From the IMG/VR virus record IMGVR_UViG_3300036851_000139, positions 1 through 44,610 of that record: a stretch of 44,610 bases of DNA. One strand, written 5' to 3'. Below are positions 28,599 through 37,696 of this stretch, in pieces (within the stretch, counting starts at the first letter, position 1; each line of letters starts with the position of its first letter). The DNA is from a virus. The notes under the pieces are model-generated. The model saw only the letters and a program-made list of their open reading frames with translations, ran no database searches and was not told the origin of the DNA. A program made the position numbers and the translations under genes.

Positions 28599-30516
28599 CC
28601 CGCGAGTTTTCGCCGGTTGTTTGGGCGGACCTGAGAAGCTCGCGCGCCAGCGTCTGAACTTCCGGCCCCTGCCGTGAAAGAATCCTGCCGATCTCGTCCT
28701 TTGTCGCCGAGCTACTGGCACCGGAAATGGCCTTGGCAACCGCGTTCAGCGCCTTCAACCCGAGTCCCGTCAAGGTCGTATCGGTCGGGACATTCCCGCC
28801 TGCGGCTCCTTCCATAGCATTCGCTGCGCTGGTGCGCTGTGCCGTCTGTGAGTTTTGGACGATCTTCTGGTAACTGTCACGGAATGTGCGATTGTCCATC
28901 AGCGCTTTGGCGACCCGCTGATGCGGCCCCTCACCGAACACCTGCGCAAACTTCTGGCTGTTCCAGTCCTGCGGCGTGCCGAGCTTGCGCTCAAGCGCGT
29001 TCAGATCGTTGACGTTAGTTCCAACGATGCGGTCCACTTCGGCACGCGCGCCTTCACGCAGCCGAACCGGCGCGGCAGATGGGCCGATCTGGGCGCCTTG
29101 TGGCTGTGTGCCAGCGACGATCTCGTCGGCAAGCTCGGCCGGACGGATTGCCTCCTTGCCCGCATCGAACACTTGCGAGCCGCGGCGCAGCGCGCCTGAC
29201 TGGCGATGCAGTTCGGCAGCCTGCGCATCTACGTCTTTGATCCGCGGGACTACTCGCGCAAGTTCGTCGTCAACGGCTCGGCGCGCCTGTGTAAGAATGC
29301 GAATCGTGTTTGGGTCCGCCTCGGTAGCAAGCAATCCATCGATTGCTTCCCGGGTATTCAGGACAACGGCAGGCTCGGTCTGGTGTACGCCATCACCTAG
29401 CATTTCGCGAACCTGGCGCGCTGCGCGCTGCGCGGGTCCGCGCTCGACGTTCGCGATTGCGTCAAGTTGCTGCGCTAGGGGCCGCATGTCTGCCGGCGCC
29501 GCGTTGGCGAGCGCCGCCTGATACTGTGGCGAAAGCGATTGCCTGCTTTGCTCAAGCCACGCCTCAACTCGCGACGGGATTGGCGACGGCCCAAGCTCCT
29601 GATCCAGCGTCTGCGCCAACCGTTGCCCGGTGCGCGCGTCGCGCTCGGTCAGCGCGTTGACCAGCCGCGCGCGACCGGCTCCGGTCCCCGTGCCAGCCCC
29701 CTGCCCCAGTCCGAGCATCGCGGGCCCGGCGTCAACCAACATCGCATCCGGGCCCATGTCCGGAAGCCCGCGCATTCCGGCCTCATCAGCCTGCGCCGCC
29801 CCTCTCAGCATTGCAGAGGCACCGCGGCCAGCTCCAGCCACGCGAGGCCCTAGGAATGCCGAACCCGTTCGATAAGCCGCGCCTGCTGCTGAACCGAGAA
29901 CAGGAAGCGCCCCGCCGACAACCAATCCGGTTGCCGCGCCAGTCTTGGCATTTTCCAGATAATCAGAGGCCTTATCGGAATAGGTATTCCCGGCGCCATG
30001 CAATCCGCCATACCCGGCGCCTTCAGCGCCGTACCCAAGCACGCGTCCGAGCAGGTTAGGGCCCACGCGCCCCGCTAGAGTGACGCCGCTCTTGATCAAT
30101 CCCGCTCCACCAGCAACACCGCCAAGAGCTTCAGCCGCCATTGCCTCCGCTGGCGCACGATCCCGGAAGGCTTGCGTCTTTGCTCTTTGCGCCTTCACAC
30201 CTTCATCGTAGGAGGGGGCCTGACCAGTCAGCGCATCCATTCCGCCAGCAAACTTGTCTGCAAGACCGAACGTAAGTCCGCTAGCGGCCATACGAGCCCA
30301 ATCATCAGCCTTACGACCAACGCGATTGATCTCTTCGCCAATTCCTGGCCCCGCCGTATAGGTGGTCCCCATGCCCTCCATCGTGGATGGCATCTGTTCA
30401 GGCGCGGAAGGGGGTACCTTCAAGTGCTTCTGGAGGGCAGCGTAAGCACCCTCCGCCGTTGCCCCCTCGATCTCGTATCGTTTCCCGTCAGGGGCCGTGA
30501 TGTCGAAAATCGGCAT
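28531..30516 (-). CDS. Ejection (internal virion) protein 3
   Basis: A 661-aa Ala/Gly-rich protein. The N-terminus (MPIFDITAPDGKRYEIEGATAEGAYAALQKH) resembles the short head domain of podoviral internal proteins. Weak hydrophobic helices at 130-230 (GGVAGGAGLIKSG, GLVVGGALPVLGSAAGAAY) could insert into membrane. The C-terminal half is helical. It is third in the row of three large proteins after the hub, as in P22/T7-type genomes, where such proteins form the DNA channel across the envelope. Confidence 0.75.
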   Translation of the reverse strand: MPIFDITAPDGKRYEIEGATAEGAYAALQKHLKVPPSAPEQMPSTMEGMGTTYTAGPGIGEEINRVGRKADDWARMAASGLTFGLADKFAGGMDALTGQAPSYDEGVKAQRAKTQAFRDRAPAEAMAAEALGGVAGGAGLIKSGVTLAGRVGPNLLGRVLGYGAEGAGYGGLHGAGNTYSDKASDYLENAKTGAATGLVVGGALPVLGSAAGAAYRTGSAFLGPRVAGAGRGASAMLRGAAQADEAGMRGLPDMGPDAMLVDAGPAMLGLGQGAGTGTGAGRARLVNALTERDARTGQRLAQTLDQELGPSPIPSRVEAWLEQSRQSLSPQYQAALANAAPADMRPLAQQLDAIANVERGPAQRAARQVREMLGDGVHQTEPAVVLNTREAIDGLLATEADPNTIRILTQARRAVDDELARVVPRIKDVDAQAAELHRQSGALRRGSQVFDAGKEAIRPAELADEIVAGTQPQGAQIGPSAAPVRLREGARAEVDRIVGTNVNDLNALERKLGTPQDWNSQKFAQVFGEGPHQRVAKALMDNRTFRDSYQKIVQNSQTAQRTSAANAMEGAAGGNVPTDTTLTGLGLKALNAVAKAISGASSSATKDEIGRILSRQGPEVQTLARELLRSAQTTGENSRAIARVLSSPRWLGATGPAEGRK

Positions 30517-32303
30517 CAGCGAGCCCTGATCTTGTAGCCGTCAATTTCAATCACCCCTGCCGAGGAGGGCTTGGCCGCCGTAGCGGCCGGGGTGGCCCCC
30601 GGTGCTGCCTGCGGCGGCGCCGGCTTGTACTCATCGAACGGCCCGAAAGTCGGCAACACGTCCGCCTCGTTCATCCGGTTGCGTCCGGCGATGCCGCGGT
30701 ACATGCCCGCGTCTTGGTCGAACATGCCCTGATAGGCGAGGATGCGACTGCGCGCTTCCTGCATGATCATGCCACGCAGCTCAGGCGTCAGGCGACCGGT
30801 CTCGGTCATCTGGCTCTTGAGGGCCGCTTGCAGTTGTTGCGGCAAGGTCGCGATAGCCTGCGCCACGGTCATTTCGCTTTCGCGGACGACGCTGCCCGGG
30901 TCCATGATCTTCGCCATGCCATAGATCAGGTTAACGTCCGCGGCGCGGTTGTCGCGACCTGCAGCCTCCGCCATCGATTTATAGACTGGTGCCGCTTGAG
31001 CAAGGTTCTTGTAGGACGGCAGCCCCTGCACTTCATTGCGCAGCTTTGAAGCGGCCTCCGAAGAAGCCGGCATGCCCTCTTCTGCAGCGCGCTTGGATTG
31101 CGCCTCGCGCCATACTTTGGGATCAACACCGGGTGGCGGAGCCGGAATGGTGGAAGTAGCAGCGGTGCTGTTTTGTGGCCTGTATGGCGTTACAGACTGA
31201 TTGGCCGGATTGATCCAGCCCTTTACGGGCTGTCCTGTCGCGGGATCAATCTCGCCCGTGTCGCCGAATGTCGGCTTCGTAGCGCCCTGATAAACAGGCT
31301 GTGGAGGGCCTCCGCGCGGGTCCATGCGCAGGATCGTGCCATCGGGCAGCGTCTGGTAACTGTACTCCTGCGGCTTCGCGAGTTGCTGCATGAGGGCCGT
31401 AGCGATAGCGCGAGCTGGCGAGCCTGGGCTTGCCGACATTCCCGCAACTATCGCCGCCCGCTGCTGGGGCGTCGCATTGGCGAGGAGGCCGCCCTGCCCT
31501 TGCGGAGCCGCTTGCGGACCACTCAGCGCAGCCGCGACCGGGGCATTTGCCCCGCCAAAGAAACGATGATCGCCGATGTCCACGCCGCTGCCGTTGTCCC
31601 ACGCAGGAGCCTGACGACCGAGCGCAGCCTGCGCCTTCGGAGCATAGAAGTTCGTCGCTCCGTTCGTCGGGTCGTTGCCCGCGTAGGCCGAGGTTAGCGC
31701 CTGGTCTGCCGACTGATACTGCGGGCTGTTCGGATCAATCGCCGCCATCTTGGAGCGACCGCCGGCAGTATTCCACGGCTCGAACTGGTTTTGCGCCATG
31801 ACGACCTGCGTCGGCGTTGCCCCACCGCCAACCGCACGGTTGCGAATGACGCTTCCGACCGCGTTCATGCCAGTTGGGCCCTGGTTGCCCGCTTCGGCGA
31901 TGATGGTCCGAATGGCCCTGTCTCGATCATCACCTGATGGCGGGTCGAGGGGACTTGCTTCGTCGTTACCGTAGATTTTCCCCGGCGCCGCGTTCGGCAT
32001 CTGAGGAAGCGCGCCCATGGGATTAACGCCTGCATTACCGACTGGCGCAGCAGCTGGAGCGGAAGCGGTCTGGCCGCCGCCCATCAGAGCCTCAAGCACC
32101 TTGTTGTCGGCCGCGCGGCGCTCGCGATCCATATCGTCAGCACGACGCATCTGATAGCCGCCAAGCGCACCCTTCCCTAGCTCGTCCAGACCTTCAGCCC
32201 AATGCGTGATCTGGCGCGTCTTGCCAGGCGCGAGCATGGCCTCAGCGATGGCACGACGCCGCGCGATCTGCTCCGGCGTGTAGGAGCCCGAGTCTACGGC
32301 CAT
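30516..32303 (-). CDS. Ejection protein 2 with SleB-type cell wall hydrolase domain
   Basis: A 595-aa protein. Residues 125-250 match a SleB/CwlJ-type hydrolase: RAIRTIIAEAGNQGPTGMNAV with the catalytic Glu137, VIRNRA, VVMAQNQFEPWN and GATNFYAP. It is therefore a virion-borne enzyme that opens peptidoglycan for DNA entry. The front (residues 1-75) is a charged helix and the rest is Pro/Gln-rich with helices near the end. It overlaps its downstream neighbour by 1 nt. Confidence 0.82.
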   Translation of the reverse strand: MAVDSGSYTPEQIARRRAIAEAMLAPGKTRQITHWAEGLDELGKGALGGYQMRRADDMDRERRAADNKVLEALMGGGQTASAPAAAPVGNAGVNPMGALPQMPNAAPGKIYGNDEASPLDPPSGDDRDRAIRTIIAEAGNQGPTGMNAVGSVIRNRAVGGGATPTQVVMAQNQFEPWNTAGGRSKMAAIDPNSPQYQSADQALTSAYAGNDPTNGATNFYAPKAQAALGRQAPAWDNGSGVDIGDHRFFGGANAPVAAALSGPQAAPQGQGGLLANATPQQRAAIVAGMSASPGSPARAIATALMQQLAKPQEYSYQTLPDGTILRMDPRGGPPQPVYQGATKPTFGDTGEIDPATGQPVKGWINPANQSVTPYRPQNSTAATSTIPAPPPGVDPKVWREAQSKRAAEEGMPASSEAASKLRNEVQGLPSYKNLAQAAPVYKSMAEAAGRDNRAADVNLIYGMAKIMDPGSVVRESEMTVAQAIATLPQQLQAALKSQMTETGRLTPELRGMIMQEARSRILAYQGMFDQDAGMYRGIAGRNRMNEADVLPTFGPFDEYKPAPPQAAPGATPAATAAKPSSAGVIEIDGYKIRAR

Positions 32304-33091
32304 CAGCCCCAGCCTCCCATGCCGAACGACAGGGCACTCTTACCGAGGCCGAATAGACCGGTCATCAGCGCGTTGTTCTGCGCATTTTCAGCATCGAACT
32401 GCTTGTTCTGCTGGTTCAGCGAGAGCTGGTTTGCGCCGATCACATCCGTCGGCGCAATGCCGGCAGTTGGCGTACCAGTCCAGTTAGGCTGAGAGACCTG
32501 CGAGCCGGACATCAGCGCCGTGATTTCGTTGATCGGCTGATTACGCTGGGTCAACGCTTCCGTGACCGCCTGCTGCCTGCCGTTTAGCAGAAGCTGATTA
32601 TAGGCATCGTTCTTTCCCTGATCGAACTGGCCTCGCATCGTCGAGTACGCTTCGCTGCCGGGGCGAATACCGCGATTGATCAAATCCGCTTCGAGCGATT
32701 GGCTCTCGCGCGCGAAGCGCGGGTCAAGACGCTTGCTGCCGAGTTCGAACAATCTGGCTTCCGTCGCCTCATTGCTGAGATCGACAGGAGTGGAAAGCGC
32801 CTGCGAAACCCGCGCAGTTTGATCGCGGCCGATCTGGCCAACATTCTGTCGCGTCTGCTGGTTCACATCATAGATGGCTTGCTCGCCGGGGGAGTACGTC
32901 TGCGTGGCCTCGAAGCGAGGCGTGCCGTCATCCCACGTTCCGACCTGACGATAGCTAAGGGAACCCTGCGGCGTGTTCTGATTGACTGCATTCAACCCGA
33001 ATTGAGAGACAGCCGTGTCGCGGTTTGCCTTCCCCTGCGCGTTCGCAAGCTGCGTCGGGTCTGGGGCGGGGGGCGCCGAAGGTGCATCCAT
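32303..33091 (-). CDS. Ejection protein 1 / internal virion protein
   Basis: A 262-aa Gln/Asn-rich protein (QLANAQGKANRDTAVSQFGLN, YDVNQQTRQNVGQIGRDQ). The C-terminus has a Gly/Ala helix (MTGLFGLGKSALSFGMGG) that may insert in membrane. Smallest and first of the three proteins behind the hub, matching the gene order of P22 ejection proteins. No direct family signature. Confidence 0.7.
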   Translation of the reverse strand: MDAPSAPPAPDPTQLANAQGKANRDTAVSQFGLNAVNQNTPQGSLSYRQVGTWDDGTPRFEATQTYSPGEQAIYDVNQQTRQNVGQIGRDQTARVSQALSTPVDLSNEATEARLFELGSKRLDPRFARESQSLEADLINRGIRPGSEAYSTMRGQFDQGKNDAYNQLLLNGRQQAVTEALTQRNQPINEITALMSGSQVSQPNWTGTPTAGIAPTDVIGANQLSLNQQNKQFDAENAQNNALMTGLFGLGKSALSFGMGGWG

Positions 33092-33092
33092 A

Positions 33093-33506
33093 TCAAATTC
33101 TCCACTTGGCGCGAAACGCGCTCAAGTCGTCAGTCGTCAGGCTGAACAGCAGCCCATCTTCCTTGCCGTAGAATTTCCGCGCCACGCCCTCGTGATGAAA
33201 GCCGAGCCGAGGCGCAAGTTTCCGGAGCGTCTTGTTCGAACGGCGCGTGTGCATTTGCAGCCTTGAGCAGCCGAGTTGCTCGAACACGTAGGACAGCATA
33301 GCCGCGCATGCGGAGCGGGATATGCAGCCCCTTCCCGCCATGGACACCTCAACGCCATCCCCGTTAAAACCCGTGAAGACATAGCCGCCGGTCAGCATTC
33401 CCTCACCGTTGAGAACGCCGATCGCGGTAAATGGGGCATGGAACGGCTTGCCGTTGATATTGCCGACCCAGTCCGCGACCGTTTCATCATGGCCGAGCAG
33501 GATCAT
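33093..33506 (-). CDS. GNAT-family acetyltransferase in the structural operon
   Basis: A 137-aa protein with the GNAT layout: FTAIGVLNGEGMLTGGYVF (strands 1-4), SMAGRGCISRSACAAML (acetyl-CoA loop), and LGCSRLQMHTRRSNKTLRKLAPRLGFHHEGVARKFY, the conserved end of small N-acetyltransferases. The ATG overlaps the previous stop by 4 nt, so a longer upstream frame was rejected. It is placed between tail hub and ejection genes; the substrate may be a virion protein or host factor. Confidence 0.85.
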   Translation of the reverse strand: MILLGHDETVADWVGNINGKPFHAPFTAIGVLNGEGMLTGGYVFTGFNGDGVEVSMAGRGCISRSACAAMLSYVFEQLGCSRLQMHTRRSNKTLRKLAPRLGFHHEGVARKFYGKEDGLLFSLTTDDLSAFRAKWRI

Positions 33507-33769
33507 CGGCGGCCGATCGTGCTCATATACATTTCGTAGTCTTGCGGAGACATCTGACCAGAGCGAAACATCTGCTCCGCTCGCGCTACCCGTTCCCAAT
33601 TCTCCGGAGGAAGATTTGCAAAGTTCCCAGCCATGCTCTCCGCTGAAGATTGATCTATGACGCCCTGCCTAAGCAGGTCTTCAGCTATTGCTCGCTGAGG
33701 TCTGGACCTCGGCATGGGCACTGAAGGCTTTTGCGTCAAAGCTTGCGCGATAAGATTCATGTTCGACAT
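33503..33769 (-). CDS. Small hypothetical virion-operon protein
   Basis: An 88-aa basic-then-acidic protein (RSRPQRAIAEDLLRQGVIDQ, PPENWERVARAEQMF, SPQDYEMYMS). Its ATG shares a base with the hub stop (TAATG), so it is coupled. Possibly a tail chaperone or minor component. No family is recognised. Confidence 0.6.
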   Translation of the reverse strand: MSNMNLIAQALTQKPSVPMPRSRPQRAIAEDLLRQGVIDQSSAESMAGNFANLPPENWERVARAEQMFRSGQMSPQDYEMYMSTIGRR

Positions 33770-35400
33770 TAGATGTAGGACCCATCTTCCATGAGCAAAT
33801 CAAAGCCATTCACCTGAAGCGTGACCTCTGCGCCGTCAGCAATCGCCCATTCGTTCACGCCCCAGAGCGATATTCCCCACAGCGCGCCACCGCCGGCAAT
33901 TGAGCTTTGAATATCCACCACCATCCGAATGGATGCGCAGTAGCCCATGCCAACAACCGAGGTCCAATCAGACTTCGTCTGGATTTGGCCGCCCCATTGC
34001 GCCTGATCCCACAACGACGCATCCCACAGCGAAGCGAACGATGCCGGAGTTTGAGGAACGGCAATCGGGGCATTGGTCTGGAAATCGACATTGAACGCAA
34101 TGCCAGGCTGCACCTGAGCATCCGTCGTCAATTGCGGGCGGCACATCGTCCAGCGCTTTTGATGGCCGCGCGACTTGTAGTAATCGAACGCCGTCATCAT
34201 GTCGGCGCTGAGCGTCCGCCCGTAATCCGTGCCAGACCTGTCGGCCTCGTAAACCTGACCGTCATTGCCTCCAAAGAATGGACGCTCGTCGAAAATCTCC
34301 CAACACGAACCGTTCATGCCCGTGAACTGGCACCAAGCCCCGTTCAGGGTGTTCATGACATACTGCTGCTGCTCCCCGTTTTCCGATATCGGAACGTTGA
34401 GGATCGCCCTCGTTCCTCTCGGATAGGAAATCAGCTGCCAGCCGAAGTTGTCCCCATATTGCCTTGCTGACTGGTTCATGACGCGCTGGATGCGCTCGGT
34501 CATCGTGACCTTCGCAACCGCGGCGCGTTCGAAGATCAGCGCCTTGGAGAGCGGCACAACGCCGTCAATGCAGATCAGCGCAACATCCGCGCCGACCTTG
34601 GTAAAGCAGCGCCGGCCGATCGGCGAACCGGTGTAGAACGTTCCGACAAGACGGAAGTCTGTTGCCGGGTCGATGCCCTGATAGACCGAAACCTGCCCCT
34701 TCGATGAAATGAAGGCGATATAGTCGTCTGGACCGTCGCCTGCGTCCAGCGACCACGAGCAGGCCGCCATGAGAAAGCCGCCGAGCGACCAGTTGCCACC
34801 CAGCGGAAACTTCTTGGCCTCTCCCTGAATGGAGTCAACCGGCAGATAGGCCGCATCACTTGAGCCCACGATCGTGAACCACAGCCGGTTCTTGTGCGGG
34901 ACGACGTGAATAAAATCCGTGGAGTCGATGCCGGTCCCGGTGATCGTTGCCGTCGCCCAGGCTGATCCATCATAATATTGCGGGATATCGGCGCCGTTCA
35001 CGAGATAAAGGAAATTACCTCCGGTCGTCGCGAAGTTCGTGAACTGAAACCGGGCATTCGTCAGGCCGGTCACGGCACTGGAGGCGGTCGAAGAGGTTAC
35101 GTTGTAGATCGTTGACCCGGAGGCCGCGAACAGTTCGTTGCTCGCAACGCCTTGATAGTTTGCAATCGTCTCAACTGGCGTCCCAGACATCGTATCGCAA
35201 TGGCGCGTGAAGCCACGGCGAAGCTCGACCCAGTCCGGCTGAGGAAACCAGTTGACGAGCTTGACCGCGCGCGTGGGCTTCATCTGCGCAATTGGCGACA
35301 CCGCATCCCAGCCGTCGACGGGCGCCGGGATAGATGCGCCGCGCGCCACCATCGGACGGGGCGTTTTCCCCGTCCGTTTGGCATTCCAAGATGCGCGCAT
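33769..35400 (-). CDS. Tail hub / DNA-stabilising protein (P22 gp10-like position)
   Basis: A 543-aa protein. A conserved-looking front (PAPVDGWDAVSPIAQMKP, AVKLVNWFPQPDWVELRRG) is followed by a long beta-rich part with repeated blades (NELFAASGSTIYNV, GNFLYLVNGADIPQYYDGS, NRLWFTIVGSSDAAYL), which looks like a propeller. It sits between the adaptor and the ejection genes as P22 gp10 or T7 gp12 do, so a nozzle/hub role is inferred. Confidence 0.78.
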   Translation of the reverse strand: MRASWNAKRTGKTPRPMVARGASIPAPVDGWDAVSPIAQMKPTRAVKLVNWFPQPDWVELRRGFTRHCDTMSGTPVETIANYQGVASNELFAASGSTIYNVTSSTASSAVTGLTNARFQFTNFATTGGNFLYLVNGADIPQYYDGSAWATATITGTGIDSTDFIHVVPHKNRLWFTIVGSSDAAYLPVDSIQGEAKKFPLGGNWSLGGFLMAACSWSLDAGDGPDDYIAFISSKGQVSVYQGIDPATDFRLVGTFYTGSPIGRRCFTKVGADVALICIDGVVPLSKALIFERAAVAKVTMTERIQRVMNQSARQYGDNFGWQLISYPRGTRAILNVPISENGEQQQYVMNTLNGAWCQFTGMNGSCWEIFDERPFFGGNDGQVYEADRSGTDYGRTLSADMMTAFDYYKSRGHQKRWTMCRPQLTTDAQVQPGIAFNVDFQTNAPIAVPQTPASFASLWDASLWDQAQWGGQIQTKSDWTSVVGMGYCASIRMVVDIQSSIAGGGALWGISLWGVNEWAIADGAEVTLQVNGFDLLMEDGSYI

Positions 35401-36338
35401 TAGCCGTTACCAGGCCCCGGCCAGTTGCCGTCCGGAACGTTGCCGTTCGTGATCAGGAACGGACCCGACCTGCGGTTAAGATAGAGGTCGGGAATGCCGC
35501 CATTGTTGGCAAACTTGGCGTTCACTGCGTCTAGGTACTCTGTTTGCATTGCTGCATATTCAAAGCCCTTGATTTGCCACATACGCCACTTCACGCCGAG
35601 AATGACGAGTTGATCATCCAGCAACGGCACGTCTTCATTGGCCGTCATCTTGTCCGAAAACGTGTCGTCGGCCTTCACGCACCAGTTCTTGGAGATGTAC
35701 ATGAACACCAGCGCGCCAGGCGCTGGCGCCCCACCGGCAAACGGCGGCGGCCAAATCCGCCACGCGGACGGCCGGCGGCCAATCTGCGTCCAGCGGCGCC
35801 GCGGCCCTGTCGTAAAGATGCCCGAGCGGATATATTGATACATCTGCGGGCTGTCCGGCCCCATCAGCTGCCAATGGTTAGTCCGGTCCCACCAAGTTTT
35901 TCCGATGTAGCGATCGAAGTCCTCCGGCAGGTCGTAGGTGTCCTTGCCGAACACCAGTTGCTCACCGATCCCGCTCGCAGTCGGAAGCATTTCAAGGCGC
36001 ACGGAGTTCGGCGAGAGCACCTCGGCCACACGTTGAGCCGGCGGCATGCCGTTGCCTGACACGGCGTAGCTTGTGCTAAGCCCTGCAGTCGACGGAATGT
36101 TGCTCACGATGGCGTCATTGGCGACGACATCGCCTGTCGTGGTAATCGCCGCCTCGACGTTGATGATGTGCTCCGCCTGAAGATCGGTCCAGTCATAATC
36201 GCGATATAGTTGCGTGCAGTCGCGATTGGTCAGTGCCATGAGCTGGATGAGCTGAAGGTCCGTCGTACCCGCAAGGGTCGTCGGAGCGTTCAGCCCAAGC
36301 TCATTGGCTGCTGTTTGAATTATTTCAAGGAAAGTCAA
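35400..36338 (-). CDS. Head-tail adaptor (P22 gp4 / T7 gp11-like)
   Basis: A 312-aa protein. The N-terminal helix pattern (FLEIIQTAANELGLNAPTTLAG, DLQLIQLMALTNRDC) and YRDYDWTDLQAEH are characteristic of podovirus adaptor proteins that bind beneath the portal. The rest contains ELPED-like and VKWRMWQIKGF segments seen in such adaptors. The stop overlaps the hub start by 1 nt. Confidence 0.82.
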   Translation of the reverse strand: MTFLEIIQTAANELGLNAPTTLAGTTDLQLIQLMALTNRDCTQLYRDYDWTDLQAEHIINVEAAITTTGDVVANDAIVSNIPSTAGLSTSYAVSGNGMPPAQRVAEVLSPNSVRLEMLPTASGIGEQLVFGKDTYDLPEDFDRYIGKTWWDRTNHWQLMGPDSPQMYQYIRSGIFTTGPRRRWTQIGRRPSAWRIWPPPFAGGAPAPGALVFMYISKNWCVKADDTFSDKMTANEDVPLLDDQLVILGVKWRMWQIKGFEYAAMQTEYLDAVNAKFANNGGIPDLYLNRRSGPFLITNGNVPDGNWPGPGNG

Positions 36339-36358
36339 TGGACCGACCCCAGTTCAGA

Positions 36359-36733
36359 TTACGGAGTGGTCACACCAGGCAGGAAGAACCAGCCGTTCTG
36401 GCTGTTACGCACCGCCAGTGCAGCCGACTTCGCAGGCATCGTCCAGGAAGCGGCACCCTGATTGAACCCGCCGCCGGTCGGCGGATACAGGATGATGGCG
36501 TTCGCGGTGACGTTGTTCACCAGATAGCCGGTCCCGATTTCCGAATTCGCCGATAGCTTCACGCCGCTGTTCGCCGCACCGCTCCCAATGATGATGAGCG
36601 TCGCCGCTCCATTGAGAACGGTCGCATCATTGGCGGTAGTGCCGGCTCCAGCCACACTGCCGATCTGGTAACCCAGACGAATAGCGGCCTGGTCGGGGAT
36701 GCCGACCTGCATCAAGTCCTTAGCAAGTGCCAT
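36359..36733 (-). CDS. Small virion protein
   Basis: A 124-aa Ala/Gly/Ile-rich beta-type protein (TLIIIGSGAANSGVKLSA, AIILYPPTGGGFNQG, WFFLPGVTTP). The look is that of a small decoration or vertex protein. AGGAG precedes the ATG. Located between the head genes and the adaptor. Confidence 0.7.
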   Translation of the reverse strand: MALAKDLMQVGIPDQAAIRLGYQIGSVAGAGTTANDATVLNGAATLIIIGSGAANSGVKLSANSEIGTGYLVNNVTANAIILYPPTGGGFNQGAASWTMPAKSAALAVRNSQNGWFFLPGVTTP

Positions 36734-36736
36734 GAT

Positions 36737-37321
36737 TTAAGTCTCCTTGGGAGGACGGCCGGGGCCGCGCCGTTGAGGGGTTTCGTCGGTGGTTTCGTTC
36801 TTCGCAGTCAACGCAGCCTGGAGTTCGGCAATCTGCTTCTGCATCGCTTCCATCTGGTGCAAATCTGCCCCGGTCTTGGCGGTCGTCAGATAGACCTTGG
36901 CGCGTTCGACCAACTGCCGCCCGCCCATCGGCAGCGCCGAAATGGCCGTATCGTTGAGCGCTGCAAGCTGCTGGATGGTGAAGATGTTGAATGATTTGAG
37001 CGTCAGGACCATGCCCGGCTCAGACGGGAACAGGAGATCAAGCGGGGTGCCGCTTCCGATCTGGTCCTTGCCGGCCTTGAAATTCTCGTACTGCTTCGGA
37101 AAGCGGAGCTTATGGAAGTCGGTCACAAGCTGCTTCACGGACTCCTTTTCGCCCGGCTGGAACACCTCGATCATTTCCACATCGTTGTAGACTGGGACGC
37201 CCTTGTCTTTCGACTGGTAGACACTCAGTTCGGGATGGATGAAGAACTTCACCATCAGCTGCGCGTCGTTGCCGAAAATCGCCGTGCCATCCGGCGCGTA
37301 ACTCTGGGGGGAAAAATCCAT
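36737..37321 (-). CDS. Head-operon protein with coiled coil and AT-hook-like tail
   Basis: A 194-aa protein. The N-terminal 100 residues are a mixed domain (GTAIFGNDAQLMVKFFIHPE, DVEMIEVFQPGEKES). A helical coiled coil follows (LHQMEAMQKQIAELQAALTAK), then a basic end, RRGPGRPPK, that looks like an AT-hook and could touch DNA. GGAGA lies before the ATG. A completion or vertex protein is plausible. Confidence 0.7.
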   Translation of the reverse strand: MDFSPQSYAPDGTAIFGNDAQLMVKFFIHPELSVYQSKDKGVPVYNDVEMIEVFQPGEKESVKQLVTDFHKLRFPKQYENFKAGKDQIGSGTPLDLLFPSEPGMVLTLKSFNIFTIQQLAALNDTAISALPMGGRQLVERAKVYLTTAKTGADLHQMEAMQKQIAELQAALTAKNETTDETPQRRGPGRPPKET

Positions 37322-37337
37322 TCACCTTCTCCATGGA

Positions 37338-37367
37338 AAAGGCCCGCCAGCGGGATGCGGGCGGGCC
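37338..37367 (-). terminator. Leftward terminator after the decoration gene
   Basis: Read leftward: GGCCCGCC (37367-37360), an 11-base loop, GGCGGGCC (37348-37341), then TTTTCC. It lies between the decoration gene and the next head gene, so it probably reduces readthrough to set capsid:tail protein ratios. Confidence 0.8.
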
Positions 37368-37375
37368 TGAGTTGC

Positions 37376-37684
37376 TTAAAGCGGGCTTGTAGTCTTCTGG
37401 ACCCAGCCCGAATCTCCAACCGCAAAGGCGACCGGAGCGGTATATCCGGTGCCGGGAGCGGTGGTGATGTGGAAGTTTGCGTTGACCGTTACGTTCTGAC
37501 CCGCCGTTACGATCACATCCGCCACGACGAAAACCCACGTGGTGTTGTCGGTGCCGAGCGTGGACTGGCCAAGCGCGAACGGAGCCGGCCCGCGATACGG
37601 AAGAGTAGCTTCGGCCGGATACGTCAGCTCGAAATTAACACCCTCCATAGGAAGGGTGCTGTAAGGACCATACGGATTTGCCAT
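37376..37684 (-). CDS. Capsid decoration protein
   Basis: A 102-aa beta-rich protein (PMEGVNFELTYPAEATLPYRG, DNTTWVFVVADVIVTAG, VTVNANFHITTAPGTGY). It lies 12 nt behind the major capsid gene with AAGGAG before the ATG, and the terminator after it places it with the capsid in the most abundant transcript. The role is inferred from size and neighbours. Confidence 0.75.
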   Translation of the reverse strand: MANPYGPYSTLPMEGVNFELTYPAEATLPYRGPAPFALGQSTLGTDNTTWVFVVADVIVTAGQNVTVNANFHITTAPGTGYTAPVAFAVGDSGWVQKTTSPL

Positions 37685-37696
37685 GTTGCGTGCTCC

